Shown piece by piece: positions 15,777-24,384 of a DNA stretch of 64,000 nt. The notes beneath the pieces are model-generated. The model had not been told where the DNA came from and did not search any database. It was given only the letters and a program-made list of their open reading frames with translations. The position numbers and the translations under genes are program-made. Position 1 is the first letter of the stretch, and every line of letters begins with the position of its first letter. The stretch comes from Lawsonibacter sp900766145 (GTDB taxonomy: Bacteria > Bacillota > Clostridia > Oscillospirales > Oscillospiraceae): the NCBI RefSeq assembly GCF_030372275.1, contig NZ_JAUDDJ010000009.1; one strand, given 5' to 3'.

Positions 15777-17259
15777 CGGTTTCCTCGCTGGTCCAATAGG
15801 GATAGAATTGAATGGCAGTCTGGGAGGTATAGAAATTTCCCATGCCATTCCAGGTTCCCAGCTTCTCATGCTCCTCTGCCGTCATCAGGGGGTAGTTCCA
15901 AAATCCCACCTGGTGGGTGTAGTTCATCCAGGAATCCAGAATCCAACCATCATCCAGTACCTCTATCTGATAGGTGAGATAGCCCCGGCAGTTCTCCCCA
16001 TCCAACGGGAGAGAAAACAGGGCCATAGGCCAGTGGTTTTCCTCTGTGCCCCAGAAGATGGAATCGGTAGTGTAATCCTCCACACCCAGGCGGTAATAGT
16101 CCCCCAGGTAGGTGGTCCCGTCCATGTCATAGAGCAACCGTCCGGTGATGGTTCCCTCCATGCGGTAGCCGTCGATTCCCATGCGGACGGTGGGCCAGAG
16201 GACGATACACTCGGTGGTGCGGTACTTGGGCTGGACCTGCCACTGGAAGTGGTGGATGACCTGCCACCGCTTATCCGGCAGCTCCACCGCCAGATTGGTC
16301 ACCTTCATCTCTTTTACTACATATTCGGTGTGAACATAGGTATAGGTTCCCATGGAGGTACGCACCTCCTGCCCGTCGTTAAAGGGCTCCTCGGTGATCT
16401 CCACCTCCACCCGCAGGGCCCCCTCCAAACTGGACAGATCCTCGGCTGACAGGTCGTCGGCCACCTGCTCCGGCATACCCAGCTCCACCAGGTGGGAGCG
16501 GACCGCCTCCAGGCCCGCCTGCTCTCCTTCCGGCCGGGGGAACCACTCCATGGGATAGCGGCCAAAGAGGAGGGTGGCTGTTGGGATACAGATCAGCAGG
16601 GCCGCAAACCAGATAATCCAGATGCTGCGGTCGGATACCCGCACCGGGGCGGGCTGTACCTGATAGCCCGCCTCGTCCAGCAGATGGGCAAACTTACTCA
16701 GGCTGCGCAGAATCAGGATGTAGATTACCAGGAGAGCTCCTACAATAATCAGCCCCTGAACATTCAACAGGCCAAGGGCGGCCAGCACCAGATAGAACCA
16801 GATGAGCGCTCCGGCAGCCCCGGCTTTCGGGGGCTGTCCCGCCCGGCGGCGTACTTCTATGATACCCTGCCACAGACAGATATACTGGATCAGGGGAATC
16901 AGCAGCCCAAAATAGGACAGCCAGATAAGGGGATGCTCCGAACCCCAGATGGTGGCATTGAGTATAAAGCCAACAAACTGGAATGCCGCCTCGATCAAAC
17001 TGATGACCCAGCAAACCGTAAAGCACCGGTTTTCCCGCCGCAGCGCCCGAAAGCCCAGCCACAGCAGTACCGTACCCACAGCCACCATTAGATACCGTAT
17101 GATCCAAAAATTCAAGGTGCACGTGGTCAGTCCGATGCCCCAGACAATGCGGTATATCGCCCGCTTCCAGGGGTTGATCTCCTCATCCACCACTGGGGGA
17201 GGGGGCAGTTCCCCCGCCTCCTGGGTCAGTAAAACGTCCAGCTTGTCCTCCTCACGCAT
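15760..17259 (-). CDS. multi-pass membrane protein coupled to a sigma factor (possible anti-sigma or effector)
   Basis: The 499-residue protein has a ~30-residue acidic cytoplasmic N-terminus (EEDKLDVLLTQEAGELPPPP), four closely spaced helices up to ~110, two more at ~140-185, and another near ~230-250 (SIWIIWFAALLICIPTATLLF), followed by a ~250-residue extracytoplasmic domain rich in beta strands (FNDGQEVRTSMGTYTYVHTEY, MDGTTYLGDYYRLGVEDY). The ATG at 17259 follows GGAGGTGAG and overlaps the sigma-factor stop by 8 bp. Translational coupling to an ECF-like sigma gene is the classic position of an anti-sigma factor, but no known anti-sigma domain was recognised. Confidence 0.7.
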   Translation of the reverse strand: MREEDKLDVLLTQEAGELPPPPVVDEEINPWKRAIYRIVWGIGLTTCTLNFWIIRYLMVAVGTVLLWLGFRALRRENRCFTVCWVISLIEAAFQFVGFILNATIWGSEHPLIWLSYFGLLIPLIQYICLWQGIIEVRRRAGQPPKAGAAGALIWFYLVLAALGLLNVQGLIIVGALLVIYILILRSLSKFAHLLDEAGYQVQPAPVRVSDRSIWIIWFAALLICIPTATLLFGRYPMEWFPRPEGEQAGLEAVRSHLVELGMPEQVADDLSAEDLSSLEGALRVEVEITEEPFNDGQEVRTSMGTYTYVHTEYVVKEMKVTNLAVELPDKRWQVIHHFQWQVQPKYRTTECIVLWPTVRMGIDGYRMEGTITGRLLYDMDGTTYLGDYYRLGVEDYTTDSIFWGTEENHWPMALFSLPLDGENCRGYLTYQIEVLDDGWILDSWMNYTHQVGFWNYPLMTAEEHEKLGTWNGMGNFYTSQTAIQFYPYWTSEETEEDPA

Positions 17260-17797
17260 CAAACTCACCTCCCAGCGCCTTCTGCAGCTTTTTGCGCAGG
17301 CGGTACAGCTTGCCCTCCACCGCCCGCTCGCTGGTACCCAGCTCCGCGGCAATCTGCCGGGTGGACTGCAAGTAGTAATATTTTCGGTAAAACAGCACCT
17401 GCTCCTGGTAGGACAAATTGCGGATGGCCTGTTGGAGCCGCTCCCGTGCCTCGGCTTTCAACACCTGCTCCTCCGGGCCGTCCCCGGGATGGGGCAGCTT
17501 CTCATTCCACTCCGCCCGCCCCGCCTCCCGGCGGCGCTGATCTCGCCTTCGGTTGAGGGCCGCGTTCCGAGCCAGGATGGTGAGCCAAGTGGTAAAGCTG
17601 CCCTTTTCCGGGTCAAACTGCTCCCGGGCGCGCCACACCTGGTGGAGGATGTCGGCCACACACTCCTCCCGCTCCTGCTTATCCTCCAGAATGGCAAAAA
17701 TCACATAGTTTAGAAGCGGCGTAAACGCCGTGGCGATCGCCTCCAGGGCGTCCGGCTCCCCGGCCAGCAGGCGGCGCACCGCCTCCTCCCCCTTCAT
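17252..17797 (-). CDS. RNA polymerase sigma-70 family factor (ECF-like)
   Basis: Redirects RNA polymerase to alternative promoters. The 181-residue protein has region 2 (ALEAIATAFTPLLNYVIFAILEDKQEREECVADILHQVW, then KGSFTTWLTILARNAALNRRRDQRRRE) and region 4 (LQQAIRNLSYQEQVLFYRKYYYLQSTRQIAAELGTSERAVEGKLYRLRKKLQKAL). No region 1 or 3 is present, as in ECF factors. The ATG at 17797 follows AAGGAGGTGAGG. It is the promoter-proximal gene of a two-gene unit with the membrane protein, which probably controls it. Confidence 0.9.
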   Translation of the reverse strand: MKGEEAVRRLLAGEPDALEAIATAFTPLLNYVIFAILEDKQEREECVADILHQVWRAREQFDPEKGSFTTWLTILARNAALNRRRDQRRREAGRAEWNEKLPHPGDGPEEQVLKAEARERLQQAIRNLSYQEQVLFYRKYYYLQSTRQIAAELGTSERAVEGKLYRLRKKLQKALGGEFDA

Positions 17798-17911
17798 GGC
17801 CCTCACCTCCTTGTCCGTCTCTATGTTATTATACACGGCCCGCCCGGTTACCCCACGGCGTTTTTCCAAAAGATTCGTTTCGCTCCTCCATTTTCTTGGT
17901 TCTTTTTCCTC

Positions 17912-17940
17912 TTGTTATTTTCCTATCAATTTAGTAGGAT
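17912..17940 (+). promoter_or_regulatory. ldh promoter with overlapping Rex-like operator
   Basis: TTGTTA (17912-17917), 17-bp spacer and TAGGAT (17935-17940) form a reasonable sigma-A promoter 68 bp before ldh. The 18-mer at 17912-17929 matches the Rex consensus TTGTTAANNNNTTAACAA at 11 of 14 fixed positions and overlaps the -35. Rex is the NADH-sensing repressor that commonly controls ldh in Bacillota. Confidence 0.5.
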
Positions 17941-18007
17941 ATTAGTACCGAATGGCACTCCGAAAAATGGGCAAAACTACTGCCAACTGGAAAGGAGCGT
18001 TTATACT

Positions 18008-18955
18008 ATGATCAATGTACGAAAGGCGGCCGTCATCGGCTGCGGTTTTGTGGGGGCTTCCATTGCCTTCAGTTTGATGCAGAAGGGCATTTTCTCTGAG
18101 CTGGTGCTCATTGACGCCAACCGGGAGAAGGCGGAGGGCGAGGCCATGGACCTGAGCCACGGTCTGCCCTACACCGCCTCCATGCGCATCTACGCCGGGG
18201 ACTACGACGACGTAGCCGACTGCGCCATGGTCATCGTCACCGCCGGAGCCAACCAGAAGCCGGGCGAAACCCGCCTGGACCTGATCGGCAAGAACGTGGC
18301 CATTTTGAAGAGCATCATTCCCCAGCTCACCAGCCGGAATTTCAAGGGCATCCTGATGATCGTGTCCAACCCGGTGGATGTGCTCACCTACGCCGCCTGG
18401 CGGCTGTCCGGCCTGCCCGCCCACCGGGTGATCGGCTCGGGCACCGTGCTGGACACCGCCCGCCTCAAGTACCTCCTGAGCCAGGAGCTGGGGGTGGACA
18501 GCCGCAACGTCCACGCCGCCATCATCGGCGAGCACGGGGACAGCGAGCTGGCAGTGTGGAGCAGCGCCAACATCTCCACCGTGGATCTGGAGCAGTTCTG
18601 CGCCCTGCGGGGCATCCAGGACCAGGCTGCCCTGCGGGATAAGATCTACCACGAGGTGCGGGACAGCGCCTACGAGATCATCCAGCGCAAGGGTGCCACC
18701 TACTACGGCATCGCCATGGCGGTCTCCCGCATCGCTGAGTGCGTGATGAAGGACGAGCATGCCATGCTTCCCGTATCCGTACTGCTGGAGGGCCAGTACG
18801 GCCTGGACGGTCTGTGCCTGAGCGTTCCCTCCATTGTGGGCGAAAACGGCGTGGAGACCGTGCTGGAGATTCCCCTGGACGAGAAGGAGCACCAGGCCCT
18901 TCTTGCCTCTGCCAAGCAGTTGAAAGAAGTCATTGCCACGTTAGATTTACCCTAA
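18008..18955 (+). CDS. ldh: L-lactate dehydrogenase
   Basis: Reduces pyruvate to L-lactate with NADH, regenerating NAD+ in fermentation. The 315-residue protein has the Rossmann loop AAVIGCGFVGASIAFSL, the substrate loop GANQKPGETRLDLIGKN, IVSNPVDVLTY, the arginine-containing IGSGTVLDTARLKYLL and the catalytic histidine in GEHGDSE. The GETR loop with Gln (QKPGETR) favours lactate over malate dehydrogenase. The ATG at 18008 follows GGAAAGGAG; the longer frame from 17912 runs through the promoter. It is monocistronic, followed by a terminator, with a Rex-like site upstream. Confidence 0.95.
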   Translation: MINVRKAAVIGCGFVGASIAFSLMQKGIFSELVLIDANREKAEGEAMDLSHGLPYTASMRIYAGDYDDVADCAMVIVTAGANQKPGETRLDLIGKNVAILKSIIPQLTSRNFKGILMIVSNPVDVLTYAAWRLSGLPAHRVIGSGTVLDTARLKYLLSQELGVDSRNVHAAIIGEHGDSELAVWSSANISTVDLEQFCALRGIQDQAALRDKIYHEVRDSAYEIIQRKGATYYGIAMAVSRIAECVMKDEHAMLPVSVLLEGQYGLDGLCLSVPSIVGENGVETVLEIPLDEKEHQALLASAKQLKEVIATLDLP

Positions 18956-18964
18956 TTTTTATGC

Positions 18965-18999
18965 AAAAGCCGGAGAGCAGCGTGCTCTCCGGCTTTTTT
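18965..18999. terminator. bidirectional terminator between ldh and threonine aldolase-like gene
   Basis: AAAAGCCGGAGAGCA (18965-18979) pairs with 18983-18997 around GCG; T-runs occur on both strands. It serves convergent genes. Confidence 0.9.
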
Positions 19000-19001
19000 A
19001 A

Positions 19002-20036
19002 TTATAGATTCTGGATGTCCGCCACCAGCGCATCCACATCCTCCTCCCGGGTGGCCCAGCTGGTGCAGAAGCGCACCGCCGCCCGGTCCTCATCCACCTG
19101 CTGCCAGAAGGAGAAGGCGTACTTCTCCCCCAGCTTGTCCCGCTGAGCCTGGGTCAGGATGGGGAACTGCTGGTTGGTGGGGGATTTATGAAGCATGGGG
19201 ATGCCCTTCTCCCCAAAAGCTGCCGCCAGCTTCCGGGCCAGAGCCACGGTGCGGCGGCCCAGCTGCTCATAAAGGCCGTCCTGGAACAGCACCTCAAACT
19301 GGATACCCAGCAGCCGCCCCTTGGCCAGCATACCGCCCATGCGCTTGATCATGTACCGGAAGTCCTTCTGGATGGCCGGGTCGGGGATAACCACCGCCTC
19401 GCCAAACAGGGCTCCTACTTTGGTGCCGCCGATGTAAAACACATTGGCCAGCCGGGCCAGGTCCGCCAGAGTCACGTCGTTCTCCGTTGCCCCCAGGCCG
19501 TAGCTGCACCGGGCTCCGTCGATGTAGAGGGGCAAGTGATAGTCGTCGCAGACTGCCCGGATGTCCTCCAGCTCGGAGAGGGAGTAGAGGGTGCCCTCCT
19601 CAGTAGGCTGGGAGAGGTAGACCATGCCGGGCTGGACGATATGCTCATGGGTGGCGTCCCCCCAGTGGGCCTCACAGGCCTGACGAATCTGATGGGCGGT
19701 GATTTTCCCCTCCTTGGCGGGCAAGGGAAGCACCTTGTGGCCGCTGGCCTCGATGGCGCCCGTCTCATGGACGTTGATGTGCCCGGTCTGGGCACACAGC
19801 GCCCCCTGGTAGGGCCGCAGGATGGCGGCAATCACGGTGGCGTTGGCCTGGGTCCCCCCCACCAGGAATTCCACCGCCGCCTCCGGGGCCCGGCAGGCCT
19901 GGCGGATCAGGTCTCTGGCGTGGTCACAGTGGGGGTCCATGCCATAGCCCGCCGTCTGCTCCAGATTGGTCTGGGCCAGGACCTCCAAAATCTTAGGGTG
20001 GGCTCCCTCCCCGTAGTCGCATTCAAATCGAATCAT
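19002..20036 (-). CDS. low-specificity L-threonine aldolase-like PLP enzyme
   Basis: Fold-type I PLP enzyme of the beta-eliminating lyase/threonine aldolase family, which splits threonine to glycine and acetaldehyde. The 344-residue protein begins with CDYGEGAHPKILEVL and has FLVGGTQANATVI, HINVHETGAIEASGHKVL, PLYIDGARCSYGLGA (PLP-binding Asp/Arg) and the Schiff-base lysine in FYIGGTKVGALFGE. Length and motif order fit the family. It reads convergently to ldh. Members also act on related beta-hydroxy amino acids, so the exact substrate is uncertain. Confidence 0.88.
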   Translation of the reverse strand: MIRFECDYGEGAHPKILEVLAQTNLEQTAGYGMDPHCDHARDLIRQACRAPEAAVEFLVGGTQANATVIAAILRPYQGALCAQTGHINVHETGAIEASGHKVLPLPAKEGKITAHQIRQACEAHWGDATHEHIVQPGMVYLSQPTEEGTLYSLSELEDIRAVCDDYHLPLYIDGARCSYGLGATENDVTLADLARLANVFYIGGTKVGALFGEAVVIPDPAIQKDFRYMIKRMGGMLAKGRLLGIQFEVLFQDGLYEQLGRRTVALARKLAAAFGEKGIPMLHKSPTNQQFPILTQAQRDKLGEKYAFSFWQQVDEDRAAVRFCTSWATREEDVDALVADIQNL

Positions 20037-20130
20037 ATACTCGCTCCCTTCCCGCCCTTTGGAAAGGGCGCTTGTTTTTTCTTATCATACCGCGCCCGCC
20101 TTATCGGCGCAAGTCCCGTAATGAGGGAAT

Positions 20131-20167
20131 AAAAATTGCCGCCTATCAAGGCGGCAATTTTTGTTTT
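20131..20167. terminator. intrinsic terminator after the PPK2 gene
   Basis: AAAAATTGCCGCC (20131-20143) pairs with 20150-20162 around TATCAA. T-runs on both strands; on the minus strand it ends the PPK2 transcript before the aldolase-like gene. Confidence 0.88.
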
Positions 20168-21637
20168 TCAGTCCAGGGCCTGCTCCAGGGCGCGGATCAC
20201 AATCTTCAGCGCCTTGATACGGGCATAGCGCTTGTCCACCGACTCCAGGATATACCAGGGGGCATTCTCCGTGTTGGTACGGGCAAGCATCTCGTTGACC
20301 GCCACCTGATACTCGTCCCACTTCTCCCGGTTGCGCCAGTCCTCATCGGTGATCTTCCAGCGCTTCTCCGGGGTGTTCTCCCGGGCCTGGAAGCGCTGAA
20401 GCTGGGTGTCCTTGTCGATCTGCACCCAGAATTTCAGCACCACCGCCCCCGCGTCGGTGAGCTCCCGCTCAAACTCGTTGATTTCGTCGTAGGCCCGCTG
20501 CCAGTCCTCCAGAGTACAGAAGCCCTCCAGCCGCTCCACCATTACCCGGCCGTACCAGCTGCGGTCAAAGATGGCGATGTGCCCCGTCTTGGGCAGCTTG
20601 CGCCAGAAGCGCCACAGGTAGTGGCGGTGCTTCTCGTCCGGAGTGGGGCTGGCGATAGGCACCACCTCGTAGCCCCGGGGGTCCAGGGCGGAGGCCAGGC
20701 GCTTGATGTTGCCACCCTTGCCGGCGGCGTCCCAGCCCTCGTAGGCGATGACCACGGGAATCTTCTTGCGGTAGAGCTGGTTGTGCAGGTCCTCCAGCTT
20801 CTCCCGGCAGGCCTCCAGCTCCCGCTGGTACTTGTCCTTGTCCAGGGACTTATCCAGCTTGATCTTCTCTAGGGGCTCCGTCTCCACCAAGGGCCAGCGG
20901 TATACCGGCGGCTCTGCCGTGGGCGGGCAGCGCAGAGCAGCGGTGATCTGCTGGTAGAGCCAGTCGGCTGCCGCCGCCTGCGCATAGGGGGCAGAGGTGC
21001 TGTCGATCACCTTCCAGGGGGCCCAGTCGGTGTGGGTGGCCTCCATAAAGTCGTCAAAGGCCTCCTGGGTCCGGCGGTAGTTTTTATTCTGCCGCCAGTC
21101 GTTCTCCCCCACCCGCCAGGCGGTGTCCTTATGCTTTTCCAGCTTCTCCAGCCGCTTGCGCTGGGCATCCTGCTCGATGTGCAAAAACAGCTTCACCAGC
21201 AGGTATCCACCCGCCGCCAGCTGCCGCTCAAACATACGCACGCTCTCCAGCCGCCGCTGGTACTCCCCGTCGGACAGGTCGCCCCGCAGCCGCTCCCGCA
21301 CTGTCTCGTCCATCCATCCGGAATCCAGAAACAAGATCTTTCCCTGCTCGGGAATGGCCTCAAAGTGGCGCTTGAGGAAGGGCCAGCGCCGCTCCTCCTG
21401 GGTGGGCATGGTCACGCTGCGCACCAGGAACCCCCGGGGGTCCAGCTCCCGGATGAGAGAGCGGATCATACTGCCCTTGCCGGAGGCTCCCCACCCCTCA
21501 ATGAGCACGATCACCGGCAGGCCTGCGGCCTTGATGGGCTGCTGCAAGCCCGCCAGATCCAGCCGCCGGGCCTTCAGGCGGGCCTTGCACTCCGCCTCGT
21601 CCCATTTTTTCTGGCTGAATTTCCACTCTTCCAGCAT
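20168..21637 (-). CDS. pap: two-domain PPK2-family enzyme (polyphosphate:AMP phosphotransferase)
   Basis: The 489-residue protein carries two tandem PPK2 domains. The N-terminal copy has Walker A VIVLIEGWGASGKGSMIRSL and FLDSGWMDE in place of the usual lid motif; the C-terminal copy has VVIAYEGWDAAGKGGNIKRL, SPTPDEKHRHYLWRFW and AIFDRSWYGRVMVERLE, the complete active set. Two-domain class II PPK2 enzymes phosphorylate AMP to ADP with polyphosphate, the N-terminal copy often being less active, as the altered motif suggests here. Cytoplasmic. The gene is monocistronic. Confidence 0.88.
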   Translation of the reverse strand: MLEEWKFSQKKWDEAECKARLKARRLDLAGLQQPIKAAGLPVIVLIEGWGASGKGSMIRSLIRELDPRGFLVRSVTMPTQEERRWPFLKRHFEAIPEQGKILFLDSGWMDETVRERLRGDLSDGEYQRRLESVRMFERQLAAGGYLLVKLFLHIEQDAQRKRLEKLEKHKDTAWRVGENDWRQNKNYRRTQEAFDDFMEATHTDWAPWKVIDSTSAPYAQAAAADWLYQQITAALRCPPTAEPPVYRWPLVETEPLEKIKLDKSLDKDKYQRELEACREKLEDLHNQLYRKKIPVVIAYEGWDAAGKGGNIKRLASALDPRGYEVVPIASPTPDEKHRHYLWRFWRKLPKTGHIAIFDRSWYGRVMVERLEGFCTLEDWQRAYDEINEFERELTDAGAVVLKFWVQIDKDTQLQRFQARENTPEKRWKITDEDWRNREKWDEYQVAVNEMLARTNTENAPWYILESVDKRYARIKALKIVIRALEQALD

Positions 21638-21693
21638 AAAAACGCCCCCTTTGTTTTTTCTTTAGTGTACACGTCCAGGGCCAAAATTACAAT

Positions 21694-21738
21694 GAAAAAA
21701 CGCGCCAAAAAGAGGGCATTTCCCCTCTTTTTGACGCG
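21694..21738 (-). terminator. intrinsic terminator after livF
   Basis: On the minus strand the arms CGCGTCAAAAAGAGGG and CCCTCTTTTTGGCGCG pair with one mismatch and are followed by six T residues. It ends the liv operon. Confidence 0.85.
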
Positions 21739-21747
21739 CTGCTGGGC

Positions 21748-22458
21748 TTAGCCGCCCAGGTAGGCTTTTTTGATCTCGGGGCTGCAGATGAGCTCCTCGC
21801 CGGTGCCGGTGGTGACGATCTTGCCCGTCTCCAGCACGTAGCCCCGGTGGGCTACGGACAGAGCCATCTGGGCATTCTGCTCGACCAGCAGGATGGTGGA
21901 CCCCTGCTTGTTCAGGTTTTGGATGATCTCAAAGATCTGCTCCACCAGCAGAGGGGCCAGGCCCATGGAGGGCTCGTCCAGCATCAGCAGCTGGGGGTGG
22001 GACATGAGGGCACGGCCCATGGCCAGCATCTGCTGCTCGCCGCCGGACAGAGTGCCCGCCACCTGGTTGCGCCGCTCCTTCAGACGGGGGAAGAGTTCAA
22101 AGACCATCTCCAGGTCCTTGGGCACCCCGGCGGGAGACTGGGTGTAGGCCCCCATCTCCAAATTCTCCTGCACCGACATCTGCAGGAAGACACGCCGTCC
22201 CTCGGGGACCTGAGCCAGGCCCTGGGCCACCAGCTTGTCCGCCCGGACGTTGGAGATGTTGTGGCCCTGGAAGGTGATACTGCCGGTACGGGAGCGCAGC
22301 AGGCCGGAAATGGTCTGCAGGGTGGTGGTCTTGCCCGCGCCGTTGGCGCCGATGAGGGTCACGATCTCGCCCCGGTTTACCTCAAAGGAGATGTCCTTGA
22401 TGGCGTGGATGGCGCCGTAGTAGACGTTGATCCCTTCCACTTTCAAAATTGTATCCAT
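21748..22458 (-). CDS. livF: branched-chain amino acid ABC transporter ATP-binding protein LivF
   Basis: One of two ATPases of the Liv importer. The 236-residue protein has Walker A GANGAGKTTTLQTI, Q-loop, signature LSGGEQQMLAMGRAL, Walker B LLMLDEPSMGLAPLLVEQIF and the H-loop region ILLVEQNAQMAL. The GLAP variant after Walker B and the ~236-residue length are typical of LivF. It starts 3 bp after the livG stop and is the last gene of livKHMGF. Substrate may be branched-chain amino acids or another hydrophobic amide substrate; the family also includes urea importers. Confidence 0.93.
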   Translation of the reverse strand: MDTILKVEGINVYYGAIHAIKDISFEVNRGEIVTLIGANGAGKTTTLQTISGLLRSRTGSITFQGHNISNVRADKLVAQGLAQVPEGRRVFLQMSVQENLEMGAYTQSPAGVPKDLEMVFELFPRLKERRNQVAGTLSGGEQQMLAMGRALMSHPQLLMLDEPSMGLAPLLVEQIFEIIQNLNKQGSTILLVEQNAQMALSVAHRGYVLETGKIVTTGTGEELICSPEIKKAYLGG

Positions 22459-22461
22459 GGA

Positions 22462-23313
22462 TCACGCCTCCTTCTGCTTGCCCAGGTAGGCCTCAATGAC
22501 CACCGGGTTGTTCTTGATCTCGTCGGGGGTACCCTTGGCGATGATCTGGCCGAAGTTGAGCACCGCGATGCCCTCGCAGATGCCCATGACCAGGTTCATA
22601 TCGTGCTCAATGAGCAGGATGGCGATGCCGAAGGTGTCGCGGATTTTTACGATGTTTTCCATCAGCTCCGCCGTCTCGGAGGGGTTCATGCCGGCAGCCG
22701 GCTCGTCCAGCAGCAGCAGACTAGGGTTGGTGGCCAGGGCACGGACGATCTCCAGGCGGCGCTGGGCGCCGTAGGGCAGGGAGCCAGCCTTGTACTTGGC
22801 CAGATATCCCATATCAAAGATGGACAGCAGCTCCATAGCCCGGTCGTGGGCCACCTTCTCCTCTTTCCAGTAATTGGGCAGACGGAAGATGCCGCTGAAC
22901 ATGCCGTACTTGATGTGGTTATGAAGGCCCAGCTTTACGTTGTCCTCCACGGTCAGGTTGTCAAACAGGCGGATGTTCTGGAAGGTACGGGCGATGCCCG
23001 CTTTGTTCACCTGGACGGTGTTCATGTTGTGGGTGTCCACGCCGTCCACCAGGATGGTGCCCCGGGTGGGCTGGTACACCTTGGTGAGCAGGTTGAAGAC
23101 GGTGGTCTTGCCCGCGCCGTTGGGGCCGATGAGACCGGCGATCTCGGTGCGGCCGATGGCCATGTTGAAGTCCTTTACTGCGGACAGACCGCCAAAGTCG
23201 ATGCCCAGGTGGCGGCACTCCAGAATGGGGCTTTTATCAATATCACGCTCGGGAATCTTGTTGGTGCTGGGCACCTCTACAAGCTTCACCGGCTCTTTGG
23301 GAATTCGGCTCAT
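22462..23313 (-). CDS. livG: branched-chain amino acid ABC transporter ATP-binding protein LivG
   Basis: Second ATPase of the importer. The 283-residue protein has Walker A GPNGAGKTTVFNLLT, GIARTFQNIRLF (Q-loop, LivG-typical), signature LPYGAQRRLEIVRAL (a YGAQRR variant), Walker B LLLLDEPAAGMNPSE and ILLIEHDMNLVMGIC with the H-loop. An N-terminal extension of ~30 residues (EPVKLVEVPSTNKIPERD) precedes the ATPase core. Its ATG overlaps the livM stop by 4 bp. Confidence 0.93.
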   Translation of the reverse strand: MSRIPKEPVKLVEVPSTNKIPERDIDKSPILECRHLGIDFGGLSAVKDFNMAIGRTEIAGLIGPNGAGKTTVFNLLTKVYQPTRGTILVDGVDTHNMNTVQVNKAGIARTFQNIRLFDNLTVEDNVKLGLHNHIKYGMFSGIFRLPNYWKEEKVAHDRAMELLSIFDMGYLAKYKAGSLPYGAQRRLEIVRALATNPSLLLLDEPAAGMNPSETAELMENIVKIRDTFGIAILLIEHDMNLVMGICEGIAVLNFGQIIAKGTPDEIKNNPVVIEAYLGKQKEA

Positions 23314-24374
23314 TGTGCCCCTCCTTTCTTCTCCGCCGCGCGGCTGCGCAGCCGGGCAAAGAAGCCCTGAATGCTGGGATTATTGGTGGCCAGCATGACC
23401 AGAATGAGGACGATGGCGTACACCAGCATCCGGTAGTCGGCAAACTGACGCAGGGCCTCAGGCAGGATGGTCAGGGCGGCGGCAGCGATCACCGAGCCCC
23501 ACATGTTGCCCAGGCCGCCCAGCACCACGAACACCAGGATCAGGATGGAGGTGTTGAAGTCAAACTTGGTGGCGGTAAAGGTGACCTGACTGCATCCGTA
23601 CAGGGTACCGGCAGCTCCCGCCAGGGCGGCAGAGGTAACAAAGGCGATCATCTTGTACTTAGTCACGCTGATGCCCACGCTCTCAGCAGCGATGCGGTTG
23701 TCCCGGGCGGCCATGATGGCGCGGCCGGTACGGCTGTTGACCAGATTGAAAATGACGATCAGGGTGATCATCACCAGCACAAAGCCCGCCACAAAGGTGG
23801 AGATGCGCTGGGTATTCATCACGCCCATGGGGCCCTTGATGAGCTGAATTCCGCCCTCGCCCAGGGTGTTCTTATCGCTGAGGAAGCTGAACTGGAAGCC
23901 GTCCTTGTCCACGCCCAGGTACACATTGGTCAGCAGGCTCTTGATGATCTCACCAAAGGCCAGAGTAACGATAGCCAGGTAGTCGCCGTTGAGGCGCAGC
24001 ACGGGGATGCCGATGAGGAAGCCGAAGAAACCGGCCAGAATGGCACCCACCACCATGGCCACAGCCAGACGCAAGGGAGCGGAGGGAATCACACCGGCCA
24101 GGGCGCTGGCGGCGGAACAGCCCAAAAAGGCGCCGATGCTCATAAAGCCGGCGTGACCCAGGCTCAGCTCTCCGGATACACCAACCACCAGGTTCAAAGC
24201 AAGAGCCATGGTAACGTAAGCGCAGATGGGGATGAGCTGGCCCTCCAGCACCGAGCCGATGCCGCCGTCCTTAAAGGTACGCAGCAGCTGGATGACCACA
24301 AAGGCCACAACAACCAGAGTATAGGTAAATAAGCTGGACCGGGTGGTCTTGTTCATATTCGCAAGTCGAATCAT
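23310..24374 (-). CDS. livM: branched-chain amino acid ABC transporter permease LivM
   Basis: The 354-residue permease has about nine to ten hydrophobic segments and the LivM-typical stretches GELSLGHAGFMSIGAFLG and LRLNGDYLAIVTLAFGEIIK, ending in VLGGLGNMWGSVIAA. ATG 24374 is preferred since AGGTGG is correctly spaced; GTG 24383 and ATG 24356 are alternatives. It forms the membrane channel with LivH. The gene is 10 bp after livH and overlaps livG. Confidence 0.93.
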   Translation of the reverse strand: MIRLANMNKTTRSSLFTYTLVVVAFVVIQLLRTFKDGGIGSVLEGQLIPICAYVTMALALNLVVGVSGELSLGHAGFMSIGAFLGCSAASALAGVIPSAPLRLAVAMVVGAILAGFFGFLIGIPVLRLNGDYLAIVTLAFGEIIKSLLTNVYLGVDKDGFQFSFLSDKNTLGEGGIQLIKGPMGVMNTQRISTFVAGFVLVMITLIVIFNLVNSRTGRAIMAARDNRIAAESVGISVTKYKMIAFVTSAALAGAAGTLYGCSQVTFTATKFDFNTSILILVFVVLGGLGNMWGSVIAAAALTILPEALRQFADYRMLVYAIVLILVMLATNNPSIQGFFARLRSRAAEKKGGAQ

Positions 24375-24384
24375 TCCTACCACC

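Noticed and set aside
20072..20872. Plus-strand 266-residue frame opposite the PPK2 gene
   Set aside because: Shadow frame across a terminator and a clear enzyme gene; no start signal.
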